Position numbers and translations under genes: made by a program | Assembly (NCBI GenBank): GCA_034440575.1 | Contig: JAOTOL010001633.1 | Span: 961,001-1,025,000, forward strand | Reading direction: 5' to 3' | DNA length: 64,000 nt | Origin: Imbricaverruca yamaguchii | Taxonomy: Eukaryota > Arthropoda > Thecostraca > Neoverrucidae | Shown: positions 24,648 through 35,639 of the stretch, in pieces | Position numbering within the stretch: position 1 is the first letter of the stretch | Layout: each line of letters opens with the position of its first letter | Notes under the pieces: generated by a model | What the model was told of the DNA's origin: nothing | Databases searched by the model: none | What the model saw: the letters and a program-made list of their open reading frames with translations, nothing else

Positions 24648-27600
24648 CGATGATGACAATGATCGGAAGCGTCACACGCCCCTGGTGCCCGCATCCCTCC
24701 CCACGACTTACATGGTTCCTGTGTTCGCCCGGCGTGTGCCGGACGTTGCCCTGGCCATCGGCCGGTCGCCGTGCACCACCCAGTCAGCCAGCACTCACCG
24801 GCGTGCCGGAGTCATCCAGACGCCACACCTTGACCAGCGAGTCCTCCGCCACAGTGAGCACCAGGCCGCTGTCGGCCGCCACGTCCAGCCCGGTGATCCA
24901 GCGCGCATGCGCCGTCGCCTCGGCGCGGATCTGGCCCGACTGGCGGTCGAACACGCGCAGGTGGCCCGAGCCGTACACGGCGAGCACGCTCGGCCCGCTC
25001 AGAGCCACGCCCGTGCAGGGCGAGCTGCCGGCCAGGTCACACTAGGTCATGCGTCCGGTCACACATCCAGAACACACTAGGTCATGCGTTGGGTCACGAA
25101 CTGGGGCCACACATCCGGGACACACTAGGTCATGCGTCGGGTCGCGAGCTGGGGCCAAACACCCGGGACACACTAGGTCATGCGTCGGATCACGAACTGG
25201 GGCCACACATCCGGGACACACTAGGTCATGCGTCGGGTAACGAACTGGGGCCACACCAGGACCACGCTCTGTCATGCGTCGGGACACACCCGGTGTGACA
25301 GTCTGAGGTCACACATTCAGTAATACATGGGTCACGGCCTCAGAGCACACGCCAGATCGTAGTTTGAGGTCACGCGTCCAGTCGCACACGGACCAATGCA
25401 TCAGAAGACACACCAGGTCATATCGTCATATCATGCCAGGTAATACAGTGTCGTCGCCCAGCAGCGTCCATGACTACACAGCATCACCACCCAGCAGCGT
25501 CTACAACTACACTACACCACCGCCCAGCAGCGTCCATGGCTACACTACACCACCACCCAGCAGCGTCCATGACTACACAACACCACCGCCCAGAAGCGTC
25601 CACGGCTACACAACACCACCACCCAGCAGCGTCCACTACACAACACCACCACCCAGCAGCGTCCACTACACAACACCACCGCCCATCAGCGTCCATGGCT
25701 ACACTACACCACCGCCCAGCAGCGTCCATGGCTATACAACACCGCCGCCCAGCAGCGTCTACGGCTACACAACACCACCGCCCAGCAGCGTCCACGGCTA
25801 CACTACACCACCACCCAGCAACGTCCACGGATACACAACACCACCGCCCAGCAGCGTCCACGGATACACAACACCACCACCCAGCAGCGTCTACAACTAC
25901 ACCTCACCACCACCCAGCAGCGTCCATGACTACATAACACCACCCAGCAGCGTCCACTACACAACACCACCGCCCAGCAGCGTCCACAACTACACAACAC
26001 CACCGCCCAGCAGCGTCTACAACTACACTACACCACCACCCAGCAGCGTCCACGGCTACACTACACCACCGCCCAGCAGCGTCCATGACTACACAACACC
26101 ACCGCCGCCCAGCAGCGTCCATGACTACACAACACCACCGCCCAGCGGCGTCCATGGCTACACAACACCACCACCCAGCAGCGTCTACAACTACACTACA
26201 CCACCACCCAGCAGCGTCCATGACTACACATCACCACCCAGCAGCGTCTACTACACTACACCACCAACCAGCAGCGTCTACGGCTACACAACACCACCGC
26301 CCAGCAGCGTCCATGGCTACACTACACCACCACCCAGCAGCGTCCATGACTAGACAACACCACCACCCAGCAGCGTCCACGGCTACACAACACCACCACC
26401 GCCCAGCAGCGTCCACTACACCTGCAATGCCGAAGCCTTAAATTGAAGAGCACTATTCAGATTTACATTACCTTCTCACTAACCTATCCTAACATGATAA
26501 GTGAGAAGCGAGAAGCATGCACCATTGCTCTGCACTCTCCAGCAAATCTGCATCCATTCTAATATTTTCATGTCTGTACACAATATTACTATTAGGATGG
26601 CACAGAGACAAATAAATATTTTCCCATGAACTCATCACCCTTATATTGAGAATATCAGCCCTCGCAGTTTCTCCGGTCAGGTCCTCACACCCAGAAGGGG
26701 GAGACTTCCATATAACTGCCAAACTAAGCATTGCGGTAATACGAACGGGGTACCATTGAAAAGCCTTCAAGGAATAAGACCGGAAAATGGTTTCATTTGT
26801 ATACTCTTTCTGTGATAATTTTGGAAGTAAAAATGTCGGTTGTTGCGAAAAAAACGATGTTATTTGATATCAGCATATTATATTACCTCAGGTCATGCAA
26901 TGCAACTTTGATACTAATTAGGCTTTAAAACTAGAAACAAAATACACAAATAGCAATGTTTAAATAGGCCTATGCCCCATTGAGCACTTTATTGTGACCT
27001 GACATCAGCCAAAAACCAAGATATACGTTTTGGAGACACTGCCTAATTGCACTCACACAGCAAGTTTCATTTCAACTCTATGTCCACGAGTTATTGATCC
27101 TGAAATATTTTTGTAGGTGGTCCTCTGACCTGGGCTTAGCCAATGACCTTACACAACCTGAGGCTGAAATTTTCATCTGAGACACAAATACGAGCAAAAA
27201 AACGTAACGAAAATTTTGCAGCGGCGCCGCCCGTTTTCTCGCGATCGCGGAAAACCCGAGAGGGTCGTAACAAGACCACGCGAGAAGCTGGCGAGTTAAC
27301 TGTATCGAGATCGCCGGCAGGCCCCGGCGTACCGGTAGTCATCGATGCTGCTCAGCCTGACGATCTGGCCGCCGCCGTCGGCACTCCACACGATCATGTT
27401 GCCCGTCTCGTCGGCCGACACCAGGTGGCTCTGGTCGGCCGCCAGGGCCGAGATGGCGCTGCTGTGCTGGCGCACGCGCTGGCCCAGGTGCAGCTCGCCC
27501 TCAGCGCCGGTGTCCGACTGGAACACCAGCAGCGAGCCGTCCGCCGTACCTGTCGGTCGGGTCGGGTCAGCACTGAGGTTAAGTGCGGCGACTGATCCTT

Positions 27601-30307
27601 CCGGCAGGAGCTACAACGCCAGGAGCAGTGTCCGCCGTGCCTGTCGGGTCGGGTCAGGTCAGCACTGAGGTCAAGTGCGGCGACTGGTCCTTCCGGCAGG
27701 AGCTACAACGCCAGGAGCAGTGTCCGCCGTGCCTGTCGGGTTGGGTCGGGTCAGCTCCGAGGTCAGGTGCGCCAACTGATCCTTCCGGCAGGAGCTACAG
27801 CACCAGCAGAGCGTCCGCCGCGCATGTCGGGTCGGGTCGGGTCAGGCGGTGAAAATGAATTGGTCATGCAATCTGGAAATGCAGGCAATGAAAACATATC
27901 CGTTCATATGTATCAGACTTCCATCACCTTCCCACAAAGAAAGCGTGGGCCGTCATGATAACCTCAATTGGTAAATACAGAAATATGTATATTAATCAGA
28001 AAATATATCTGCTCATATACATACACGTGGTTGGGCTTTTAATCTTTGTGTGCTTGTCCCATATCTTCTTGCCATTTTTACGATATTCCCACGCAGCGTC
28101 GTTCTTCTTCTGCAGTTGATTGAAAATTGTGTTGAGTGCACCGCGGTCAGGTCGGGTCAGGTCAGGTCAGGACGCATTTTCCTGCTGAAGGTGAGCGCAT
28201 GCTCATCAGATCGGCATCGGTCGGCAGTCAGGCGGCCGACCAAGTCCGGACAACATGTCACCACTCTGAGCGGGCGGGCCATCAGCCACACGAAAAGGAG
28301 CACAATCCGCTCGACTGGAGTCGCAGTTGGTTCCGCTGAGGAAATGTACCGACGAGGACCAGGAGCCGGAGCCGTCCGAGGCAAACATTCGCCACCCACC
28401 ACACTGCAGACATTCAGGATTCGTCGGACATTGGATGAAGGTTGGACTATCCACCGGGTCATAGTCTCGGTGACGTCTGCCAGCGAGGCATCGGACGAAG
28501 GTTGGACTACCCGCCGGATCTTAGTATCGCTGACGTCTGCCAGCGAGGCACCGGACGAAGGGTTGGACTACCCGCCGGATCTCAGTATCGCTGACGTCTG
28601 CCAGCGAGGCACCGGACGAAGGGTGGACTACCCATCGGGTCATAGTCTGCGTGACATCTGCCAGCGTGGCTGTTGTTTGTCTGATGCTCTCACGACTCCC
28701 AGCTGGCTTTATGTGTCGATCAGCATGTAGACTTAGAAACACTTTATGGACTTGCTATGCAGTGAGCGCCCCTCCAACGAAACGACACCAACAATACCAC
28801 GACGTTTTCTAACTTAACCAGGCCCAGAGTCGTAGTGCATGCTTTAGGCATCCTCAGAATCGGCACGTACCAACGCAAACTTTGCCGACGAAGGCGGCGA
28901 TGCCCCTGGTGAAGCAGCGGCCGCCTTCCTGGCTGTACGGGAACCTGAAGAGCAGCATCGATCCGTGCTGGTTGTAGAAGTCGACGCCGTCCGAGCAGGC
29001 CACCACCAGGTAGGTCCAGTCCTTCATCCGACACCAGCGAACCTGGCGCAAGTGCAACAAACCCAGACCCCGTCAACAACGGCAGCGTCGTGAGGTAGAA
29101 CAGGCACGCTTGACACATCCAGTGCTGGCTGAACATTAAATAAAAATCGACAGCCAAGTTCTTCTGGGAGGGCGGGACAAACAACCGTTTGAAGGCAATC
29201 ACCATCTCATTGTCTTCCCAGTTTCTCGTTGTAAAGTGAAGCAATCAAGTGTGTAGCAAGTAGCGAGCCCAGCCAGACTTGTGAGAATCAGCTGTGAATG
29301 CAGCCTGCTGCACGACGTTTCCGTCGTGAAACGTCAACAGATGCGAAACCACTGCATGCATATAACAGTGAAATGCAAGCTTAGTTTGTTGTGCTACCCG
29401 ATACTACCACAGAGACCTGTGGAAACTGAGTGAAGATGAATGTCAGCTGCCCACATGTATCATGCGACTCTAGGATAAATTGAAACTGAGAAGTAAAACA
29501 TGTGCAGAACATGATATATGCAAGTCAAAGCCTTCCTCCGCTAGGTGTCACGTTCCTTTCAGGTTCTCACGCTTGGACACCACGCACCACTCCCATTTGC
29601 AGCATTCCAGGTCTGGCTCCCTGCAACCTCAGTGTGGCCCCCAACCAGCAACCATGACCCAGTCCTGACCTGGAGCACGGTGCGGCCGTCGTCCGCCGAG
29701 CGGCCGGCCACGGTGACCCCGGGGTGACCGAACCCTGACCTGGAGTGGCCGGCCACGGTGACCCAGGGTGACCCGGCCCTGACCTGGAGCACGGTGCGGC
29801 CGTCGTCCGCTGGGCAGCCGGCCACAGTGACCCCGGGGTGACCGAACCCTGACCTGGAGTGGCCGGCCACGGTGACCCAGGGGTGACCCAACCCTGACCT
29901 GGAGTGGCCGGCCACGGTGACCCAGGGGTGACCCGGCCCTGACCTGGATCACAGTGCGACCGTCGTCCGCTGGGCAGCCGGCCACAGTGACCCCGGGGTG
30001 GCCCAACCCTGACCTGGAGTGGCCGGCCACGGTGACCCCAGGGTGACCCAGCCCTGACCTGGAGTGGCCGGCCACGATGACCCCGAAGTGACCCAGCCCT
30101 GACCTGGATCACAGTGCGGCCGTCGTCCGCCGAGCGGCCAGCCACTGTGCGTGACTCGGCCAGCTGGCCGCCCATCTTCAGCAGCGCCACCTGGTTGCGG
30201 TGCGGCCAGGCGGCCCAGGTGGTGTCGGCCACGCACAGGACGGCCAGTGCACCGTTGGCCGCCGAGCAGGCGTGCGCCAGCACCAGCGACTTCTCCTTCT
30301 CGTACAT
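21358..30307 (-). CDS. WDR54 orthologue, WD-repeat protein, 5 coding exons
   Basis: Exons in coding order: 30307-30104, 29042-28871, 27549-27333, 25024-24799 and 21486-21358, with stop TAG at 21358-21360. Phases agree (204, 172, 217, 226 and 129 nt; 948 in all, 315 residues). Every intron starts GT and ends AG; the fourth exon has an excellent GTGAGT donor. Recalled human WDR54 (about 334 residues) aligns throughout: MYEKEKSL with the human start, TVIQ|VRWC with its LITQ|VHWC, FTRGIAAFVGKVCVGT in exon 2, and two WD-type units (exon 3 ISALAADQSHLVSADETGNM, ending IVWS; exon 4 HARWITGLDVAADSG, ending VKVWRL). The C-terminus ends FGIAAYDQKHLFCYAM. WDR54 is predicted to be a beta-propeller scaffold; its biochemical role is poorly defined. 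The fifth-exon acceptor could also be nine or more bases further in, both choices in frame. A 5'-UTR intron ending at CTACCTAAG|ATG is possible. Confidence 0.9.
21630..21840 (+). mobile_element. Probable tRNA-derived SINE
   Basis: TAGTACCAGTTGGTTAGAGA resembles a polymerase III A box and GGGTTTGAGTCGC a B box, about 60 bp apart as in tRNA heads. The body is GC-rich and the 3' end is unclear. It lies in the last WDR54 intron. Confidence 0.5.
21841..22828. other. Intronic DNA, no feature recognised
   Basis: Part of the last WDR54 intron. A 145-codon plus-strand frame at 22286-22723 has no recognisable family, signal peptide or splice partner, so I do not call it a gene. Confidence 0.4.
22829..23145. 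repeat. ~155-bp tandem duplication
   Basis: Two diverged copies, about 22829-22988 and 22989-23145. Each has a CCAATTC...ACATTTC stretch, ACTACTGCTGCTACCTCTTA or its relative, and GCCTCCTGAGCCG. Confidence 0.65.
23185..23366 (-). mobile_element. tRNA-derived SINE, full length
   Basis: On the minus strand the 5' end reads GGGGACGGCCGAGTGGTTAA, a class II (Ser/Leu-like) tRNA A-box region, and CTGGTTCGACACTGG is the B box. The body has ATTAGCCGTGAATGTGCATA and the tail is (AACA)n. Near-identical flanks at 23170-23184 and 23367-23381 (15 bp, two mismatches) look like the target duplication. It lies in the last WDR54 intron in the sense orientation. A truncated sister is at 6948-7057. Confidence 0.85.
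23540..24320. repeat. 26-bp minisatellite, ~29 copies
   Basis: The unit is GGCGGCGCCACCCACAGTCG followed by CCAGGT. A disturbed centre at 23828-23940 has truncated units. Apparent frames of 250-370 residues on both strands come from the array. It lies in the last WDR54 intron. Confidence 0.97.
24321..24572. other. Intronic DNA, no feature recognised
   Basis: AT-rich spacer in the last WDR54 intron. Confidence 0.4.
24573..24662. repeat. (GAT)n trinucleotide microsatellite
   Basis: Imperfect GAT repeats with GCT and AAT interruptions, about 135 bp below the end of WDR54 exon 4. It reads poly-Asp or poly-Met on the plus strand; intronic. Confidence 0.95.
25027..25300. repeat. 48-bp minisatellite, ~5 copies
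   Basis: The unit is CACACTAGGTCATGCGTCGG, then GTCACGAACTGGGGCCACAC and ATCCGGGA. It begins within a few bases of the acceptor of WDR54 exon 4. Confidence 0.92.
25450..26430. repeat. 33-bp minisatellite, ~30 copies
   Basis: The unit is CAGCAGCGTCCATGGCTACA followed by CTACACCACCGCC, with 24- and 27-bp shortened units. The plus strand stays open for 329 codons as SSVHGYTTPPP-type undecapeptides, superficially extensin- or mucin-like. It has no signal peptide, lies inside a WDR54 intron and opposes the gene, and opposite-strand frames are open too. I treat it as an array, not a gene. Confidence 0.9.
26431..27332. other. Intronic DNA, no feature recognised
   Basis: AT-rich single-copy-looking part of WDR54 intron 3; short frames only. 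Confidence 0.45.
27550..27850. repeat. ~92-bp tandem repeat containing copies of a WDR54 splice acceptor
   Basis: Three units, each with CTTCCGGCAGGAGCTACAAC, then a TCCGCCGTGCCTGTCGGGTC block matching the real exon 3 junction (27549/27550, TCCGCCGTAC then CTGTCGG). Equivalent junctions lie at 27640 and 27732, spacings 91 and 92 bp. The unit near 27822 has lost the AG. Confidence 0.85.
27851..28425. other. Intronic DNA, no feature recognised
   Basis: Mixed DNA in WDR54 intron 2, with a short GGTCAGGTCGGGTCAGGTCA run at 28145-28170. Confidence 0.4.
28430..28685. repeat. 60-bp minisatellite, 4 copies
   Basis: The unit is GACGAAGGTTGGACTACCCG, CCGGATCTTAGTATCGCTGA, CGTCTGCCAGCGAGGCACCG; one unit has an extra G. 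It lies in WDR54 intron 2. Confidence 0.9.
29043..29659. other. Intronic DNA, no feature recognised
   Basis: Single-copy-looking part of WDR54 intron 1. Confidence 0.4.
29660..30103. repeat. Higher-order minisatellite that has duplicated the end of WDR54 exon 1
   Basis: Built from 45-bp subunits (GGTGACCCCGGGGTGACC, then CCTGACCTGGAGTGGCCGGCC) with longer units interspersed. The longer units, near 29670-29710, 29785-29825 and 29945-29985, repeat the GTCGTCCGC...GCGGCC exon end together with its donor. About nine CCAG|GTCAGGG-like donors result. The true junction is 30104/30103. Confidence 0.9.
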
Positions 30308-31572
30308 CTTAGGTAGAGCAGCTGCTGGAACAGCACAGCAGTCAGTGGGATGGCAGGGTGGCTGTGTCCTTGCTCACCATCAGATCAGGTCTAGTAAGAT
30401 GCCAGCTGCTCAGGCACAGCTGAAATTGGCAACAACTGTAGTGACCTGCTGCATATCTTGTGTCAGATGAGGCCAGATCCTGTGAAGCTCATCACACAAC
30501 TTAAGCATATCTGTGCCTCTAACCATGATGAGTGGGATTGGAGAGCAAAACATTCAATATTCAGGACACACAAGTCTAGCCAGCACCAGTCACATGCTTG
30601 GGTCATGCATGATGCTTGCATAAAACAGTGAAGCAGCAAGCTTCTCTACCAGACCAAATTATATCAAGAGAAAGCATTTGCCATCAATGAGTGATACATT
30701 CCTCCTTGTACAGGTGATTCAGATAATCAAATACAACCATACAACTAAAGAAGCATTAATATGCCAAGTTGCCCTTTCTTACTTTGCTCACTGTACAATC
30801 AAACATATGTTAAAATGCAGGATTCTAGAAACCCAGAGTAAGTCAATCAGATGCCCTGAAGATACATTATTAATCTTAGAAGTAGGTATCACCATACATT
30901 TTCAGGAACAACATCTTAAGAATGCATTATACAGTGCTATATATGCTAGTTATTAATCAGGCCAGAAGTCTCAAGTAAATACTTATGTTTTTTATGTGAC
31001 TAGATTTATCCATATTAGTATATATTCCTGTCAGTTGGATGTGATCAGCAAATTTAAACAAACCACTTCTCAGTCCTACTTCAATGTTGCTCACAAAGAT
31101 GATAAAGATGGGATGACCTAGAACAAAGCCACATCATCTAGGTACTGATACGAATACTGACACCTTGGTGAATCCAAAGCTATAGAAGATATATGGAGGG
31201 TGAATCACCACAATTATCTTGAAAGAAAAGTACGTGCCTACCAAAATATTTGTGGAAAAATACCAATTATATTATTTTCCAGGTAACATTTCTCTTTGCA
31301 TCATTGCAGTTCAAGGTAACCACAAGACAAGCTTTGCACACATTTTACCTCTATGAAGCATACAAAGCAGCTGTGTTTGACTGTTGGGTTAGGTTAGGTT
31401 TTTGTTATATGTTAGACAGATGTAAAAAATTCATTTCTTCCTCCAAACACTTTGGCTATGTTAAGTTTTGTTAGGTTAGGCCAATCATATATTTTTATAG
31501 AAAAGAACTATTTGGAAATTTTATATTAGGAAAAAAGAATGTTTTCTGATGTGGAAGGTTAAGCTAGGCTAG
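30308..31572. other. Upstream of WDR54; no promoter element identified
   Basis: AT-rich DNA with no recognisable gene. GTTAGGTTAGG strings occur at 31385-31400. The WDR54 promoter presumably lies here or further out, but I see no motif that proves it. Confidence 0.4.
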
Positions 31573-31745
31573 GTGGGGATGAGTAGTCTAGGGGTAAGTT
31601 GCCCATCTCACAATAGAAAGGCTGTGGGTTTGAGTCTCACCTGTCACTACTCTTCGCCCATGGGCAATCAGCGTGAAATATTGGTGATGCTACATGACTC
31701 AATGGACGATGTGTTGTAAAACCAATAACCAACCAAGCTAAGCTA
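31573..31745 (+). mobile_element. tRNA-derived SINE
   Basis: The head reads GGGGATGAGTAGTCTAGGGG then TAAGTTGCCC (A box), with GTGGGTTTGAGTCTCACC as B box. The body is CGCCCATGGGCAATCAGCGT and the tail AACCAATAACCAACCAA. The head differs from the SINE at 23185. Confidence 0.75.
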
Positions 31746-32082
31746 GGTTTAGGATATATCACCCATTTAGGATATATTACCCAACTCCACTCCCACCTTT
31801 AGTGTTGTTTTGTCTCCCAGGTGAAAAGTACACAGTTGCAGAGAAAATGAGTGGTCTCGCCATGCTCAACATATTCATAACTACACATTTAAGAGATTCC
31901 AAGAATTCAAAAAAATACCAAGCATTATTAACAGCAAATCTAGATTTCTTAGTGGCATCTGACTAAACAGTAGGCAAACTGCATCATTCAGTACCTGTAG
32001 ACCCTAGGGGTAGGTACCTACCTACCTACCTAGGTACTCCAATCTGACTCGGACTAAAATATGTCTCAACTCTGCAGGTCAA
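31746..32082. other. No recognisable feature
   Basis: AT-rich DNA; a short (TACC)n run lies at 32012-32033. Confidence 0.4.
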
Positions 32083-32276
32083 GGGGTAGTGGCATAGCCA
32101 GGATGTTCTTATGGAGGGGGGGGGGATGCAACCAAAAACATGTGAAAAAGAGAATGCCTCCTGCACGGGAGGCGCGCTAATAATGCTAAGTTTTGCATGG
32201 CAAAAATCGCACAACTTCTCTTGTAGTCTTGCAATTTGTTGTCAAGGACGCCCCCCCCCTTGGCTGCGCCTCGGTC
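32083..32276. mobile_element. Probable MITE with G-rich inverted ends
   Basis: The left end AGTGGCATAGCCAGGATGTT, followed by a G run, is opposed by a C run then CTTGGCTGCGCCTCGG on the right. Inverted ends of this GTAGCCAGG...GGGGG type are common in animal MITEs. The ends are imperfect and I see no clear target duplication. Confidence 0.5.
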
Positions 32277-32679
32277 GACGGTGAAGACACATCTTCACCA
32301 GGGCTCAGTTTCATGCAGACCAATTTGTTTTAAGTAAGATAAATTAGTCTTCATAAAACTGTGCGGTGGCCAGAAATCCGGGTCAGAAATCCGACAAACA
32401 TACCGGTATCCTCGCCAGTGATCCAACTCTGTGAATGGCTGTCAGCGGCTTGTGTTGGATTAGTGCAAAAACAACGCAATCGAAACGAGTTGCTGTTTTG
32501 CCGTCAACTGCGTTAGCATAACAATGCTTTCATCCCATTGGCTGACTTCAAAGTATGAAGCCAATCAGAAGTCTTCCTACCATCAGGAGGAGTTGACGAA
32601 AACCCAGGAAGCATCACTTATCCACCAGCACGTCCTAGAAAGAGTTTCATACGTATTAGAATGAAGAGGGGAAATGTTT
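32277..32679. other. No recognisable feature
   Basis: Single-copy-looking DNA. Confidence 0.4.
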
Positions 32680-33830
32680 TTGGTGTCCGCGGATTTTGGT
32701 GTGCCCCCTACGAGAATTATGGGGTCCCAACACGAAGTTATGGGGCCCAGCGCGATTTTGGGGACACCGGCGCGATTCTTGGGACCTCACTCCTTTAGGA
32801 AGGGGAGGGTATTTTCCTCTTTGGTACAACACTGCGGTTGCCTTACGAGTATATTTACGTCAGTGGATGGTAACTTTCAGAGCAGAATGGCCCTTCGGAG
32901 AACTTTATTTCAGGACCCGTTGTGAATTTTCCCATGTTCGGGTCGATTCCATGAAGTCTCTTTGTGATTTTTTGGGGTCAACTTCTGTTTGGTGAATGCC
33001 CCCTGCGTGATATTCTCTGGCCCCGGTACCATTCTTCGGGATACCGGTGCATTTTTATCCGTGCACCAACACTGTTTCCGGGTAGGAAGAGTTTGTTTGG
33101 TCTGACGCAATTTATGTGGCCGAGGAGTGACATTCCGGGTAGGAATTGACTCTTGGGAAACCAGTTGTTACATGAGGGTATCCGGCGTAAACTCTAGGCT
33201 CACAGTGTGATTTTGAAGGGTAGCGACGCGACGTTTCTTGGTCTAAGTGCAATTTTTTAGGCCCCGTTGTCATTTATTGGGATCGCTATCACGAGTATTA
33301 GTGACCCCGACACGTTTGAGGTGGGGTGGGGGTGGTGGGGTAGCACGTTTTGAGGGCGTTTTGAGCGATTGCTGGGACAGCAGAATTATTTCCCATGCTC
33401 TGACTGTTTTCTCGTTGTCCCGGCTTCATTTCTGGATGGTCCCGATCAGGGTTTTGGGAACCGGTGAAACCTGTCTGGCCCCTAATGTGATTTACAGGGG
33501 CCCGGGCGCGAGTTTTTGGTACCTACAGACTCAGCGTGATTTTCAGCGGCCCTGACCCGACCTTTTGGTGCCCCTCGTGATTTTGAAGAACCCGGCACGA
33601 TTTTTTGGGGCACCAAACGCGATTTTCAAGAGTTTAAGTGCGGACTTTTGAGGCTCGTTATATTTATGGACCCGGCCTTTTTGGGCCCCGGCGATACTCT
33701 GGACACCCAGCGTCATTTCTAGGGGCCGGGCCAGCACATTTTGAGGCCCCATCGTGACTTTCGGGTGGCCGGGCATCAATTATCGGTGGCCCGACGCGAC
33801 TTTTCAGGGTTCTACCTAATGTGACTTAAA
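32680..33830. repeat. Degenerate repeat, GGGCCC alternating with GCGATTTTT, ~35 units
   Basis: Units of about 25-35 bp share GGGNCCCNNNGCGATTTTTTGGG, with many substitutions. This is the same family as 8650-8905. No coding sense is visible on either strand. Confidence 0.75.
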
Positions 33831-35320
33831 TAAGACAAAGTACACACAGAAACTCAGTGAACGGAAATACGACCACGACTAAAATCGTGTATGGTGACGG
33901 GTGTCATCCCACTAGGAAAAGAAATGACAAAAGAGCGACGGGTGTTACCCCACGAAAATTGAAAAAAAGGAGCTGAATTACCAGCAGTCAGTCGCGCCAA
34001 AACTGGCACGGCGGAATAATCAATGGGCTCTGGCGATGTTGCGCTCAAATAGTACTGAATACTCCATGCATTGGCGGTCCACCGTTGCCGGTAGACATAG
34101 TAATATATACTTAGTAAATACTTAATACATGGATACAACACAAAATTAATGAAAAACAAAACTACATTAATCATCGGGGTACGTTCATACATCCATTATT
34201 TTATCCCAATCCATCCTTGAGAAAAGTGTCCCAAGCCGTCGCGGCCTGCTTAGAACGACCTAGCAGAGACGGCAAGCTTGTTTACAGTTATGACTATGGT
34301 AGCAAACTTCCCCTAGCCGTCGCATCATGTTTAAGCGACCTAGAGGACATGAGTAAGCTTGTCTGCGTTTATCAAAATGCTGCATCAAGACCGAAGCAAC
34401 TCTGGCGGAAAATCTGAACTTTAACATCAATTTCAAACCTAAAAATAAAAGTTGCAACGCGAGAATAGATCGGAGCTCCTGACTTCACCGCATAAGACTT
34501 AACCAGCTTTAATATGCTACCACTCTTCAATCGGTCATACATGAGAGGTTCATCCCAGTACAGTTCTAAAAAGTGGTCCGACCTGGTGATCGCTCACCTA
34601 AAAAAACGGAGCTACTTCGCTTAGCATCTTTCTCTCGCATGGTGAGTATTTCTTATTCTTCTTTCCAGGATATCTGTTGTCGAATGGTTATTCCTCAACT
34701 TCGCATTATATGATATATCCCCGTAATGTTAAATACATATTTTCTTGTGATCAATTAACTATATCCTTCGTACTCGATTTATGCAGTAAATTTCACCAAT
34801 GTTTTTTCAGTGCACCCTGGTTGAAACCAAATTTGCTTTTGATTTTCGTGAATGCCTTCCCAGCACATATATTAAGAATCAAATTAAGCTTGCACGCTTA
34901 AGATGTTCAGCTAATTCGCTCTAGTCCATCTGATGAAGTGACAGTTAAAAATGCTGGTTGGGTATGTACTTGCAGTCACCGATGGTTTGTTTGTTGAAAT
35001 CAGCAAAATGATTGATCTCAAGAAATCTGATTTTGTTCCGAGACGGTCGCGTCAGCGCCAGAGATGACCCAGTCTAAATTTGTGTCAATTAGTTCCAAAG
35101 ACATCAATATTCCCCTTTCTCTATGACTATGACACAAAACGTGCCGATAGTCTAAAAAGGAAATTATTCGGAGCATCGTTTTCCCAACATAATTTGCATC
35201 ATGAACTTTTTGAGGGAACTGTAGCAAGGGTGCTGTAGGAGTGAACGGTGAATGGATGCGTGTTAGTTCGTAATGTATTTTTGTTTGCGTGTTGCATTAG
35301 GCACAAGCATGTGAAGGTAG

Positions 35321-35322
<2 letters not shown>
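33831..35322. other. No gene; one ~93-bp diverged duplication
   Basis: At 34230-34370 two diverged copies of a segment with CCGTCGC..., GACCTAG and AAGCTTGT blocks adjoin. Frames at 33854-34192 and 34677-34901 are not recognisable. Confidence 0.4.

Positions 35323-35400
<78 letters not shown>
35323..35400. repeat. (AT)n microsatellite
   Basis: About 78 bp of nearly pure AT, followed by a short TGATAC run. Confidence 0.98.
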
Positions 35401-35402
<2 letters not shown>

Positions 35403-35639
35403 ATACTGATACTGATGCTGATGTCAGAAATACGACAAAGTGATCAAGGTAGAGGAAGAGAGAAGAGAAGAAAACGGGGAGATGAGTATCCTAGGTCTGG
35501 ATATATGGAGGATTCATGGGAGAAAGGTAAAGGATAAGCATACCAACATTGTTGTTAACCTTGAATAGTTTATTTTCTTTATCTATATTCAGAAATCCTG
35601 ACGTTTGATCTGTTTGTTTTATAATTATTACTCAGCTAA

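Noticed and set aside
24550..25080. 176-residue plus-strand frame starting with poly-Asp
   Set aside because: It runs from a GAT microsatellite into the antisense of WDR54 exon 4.
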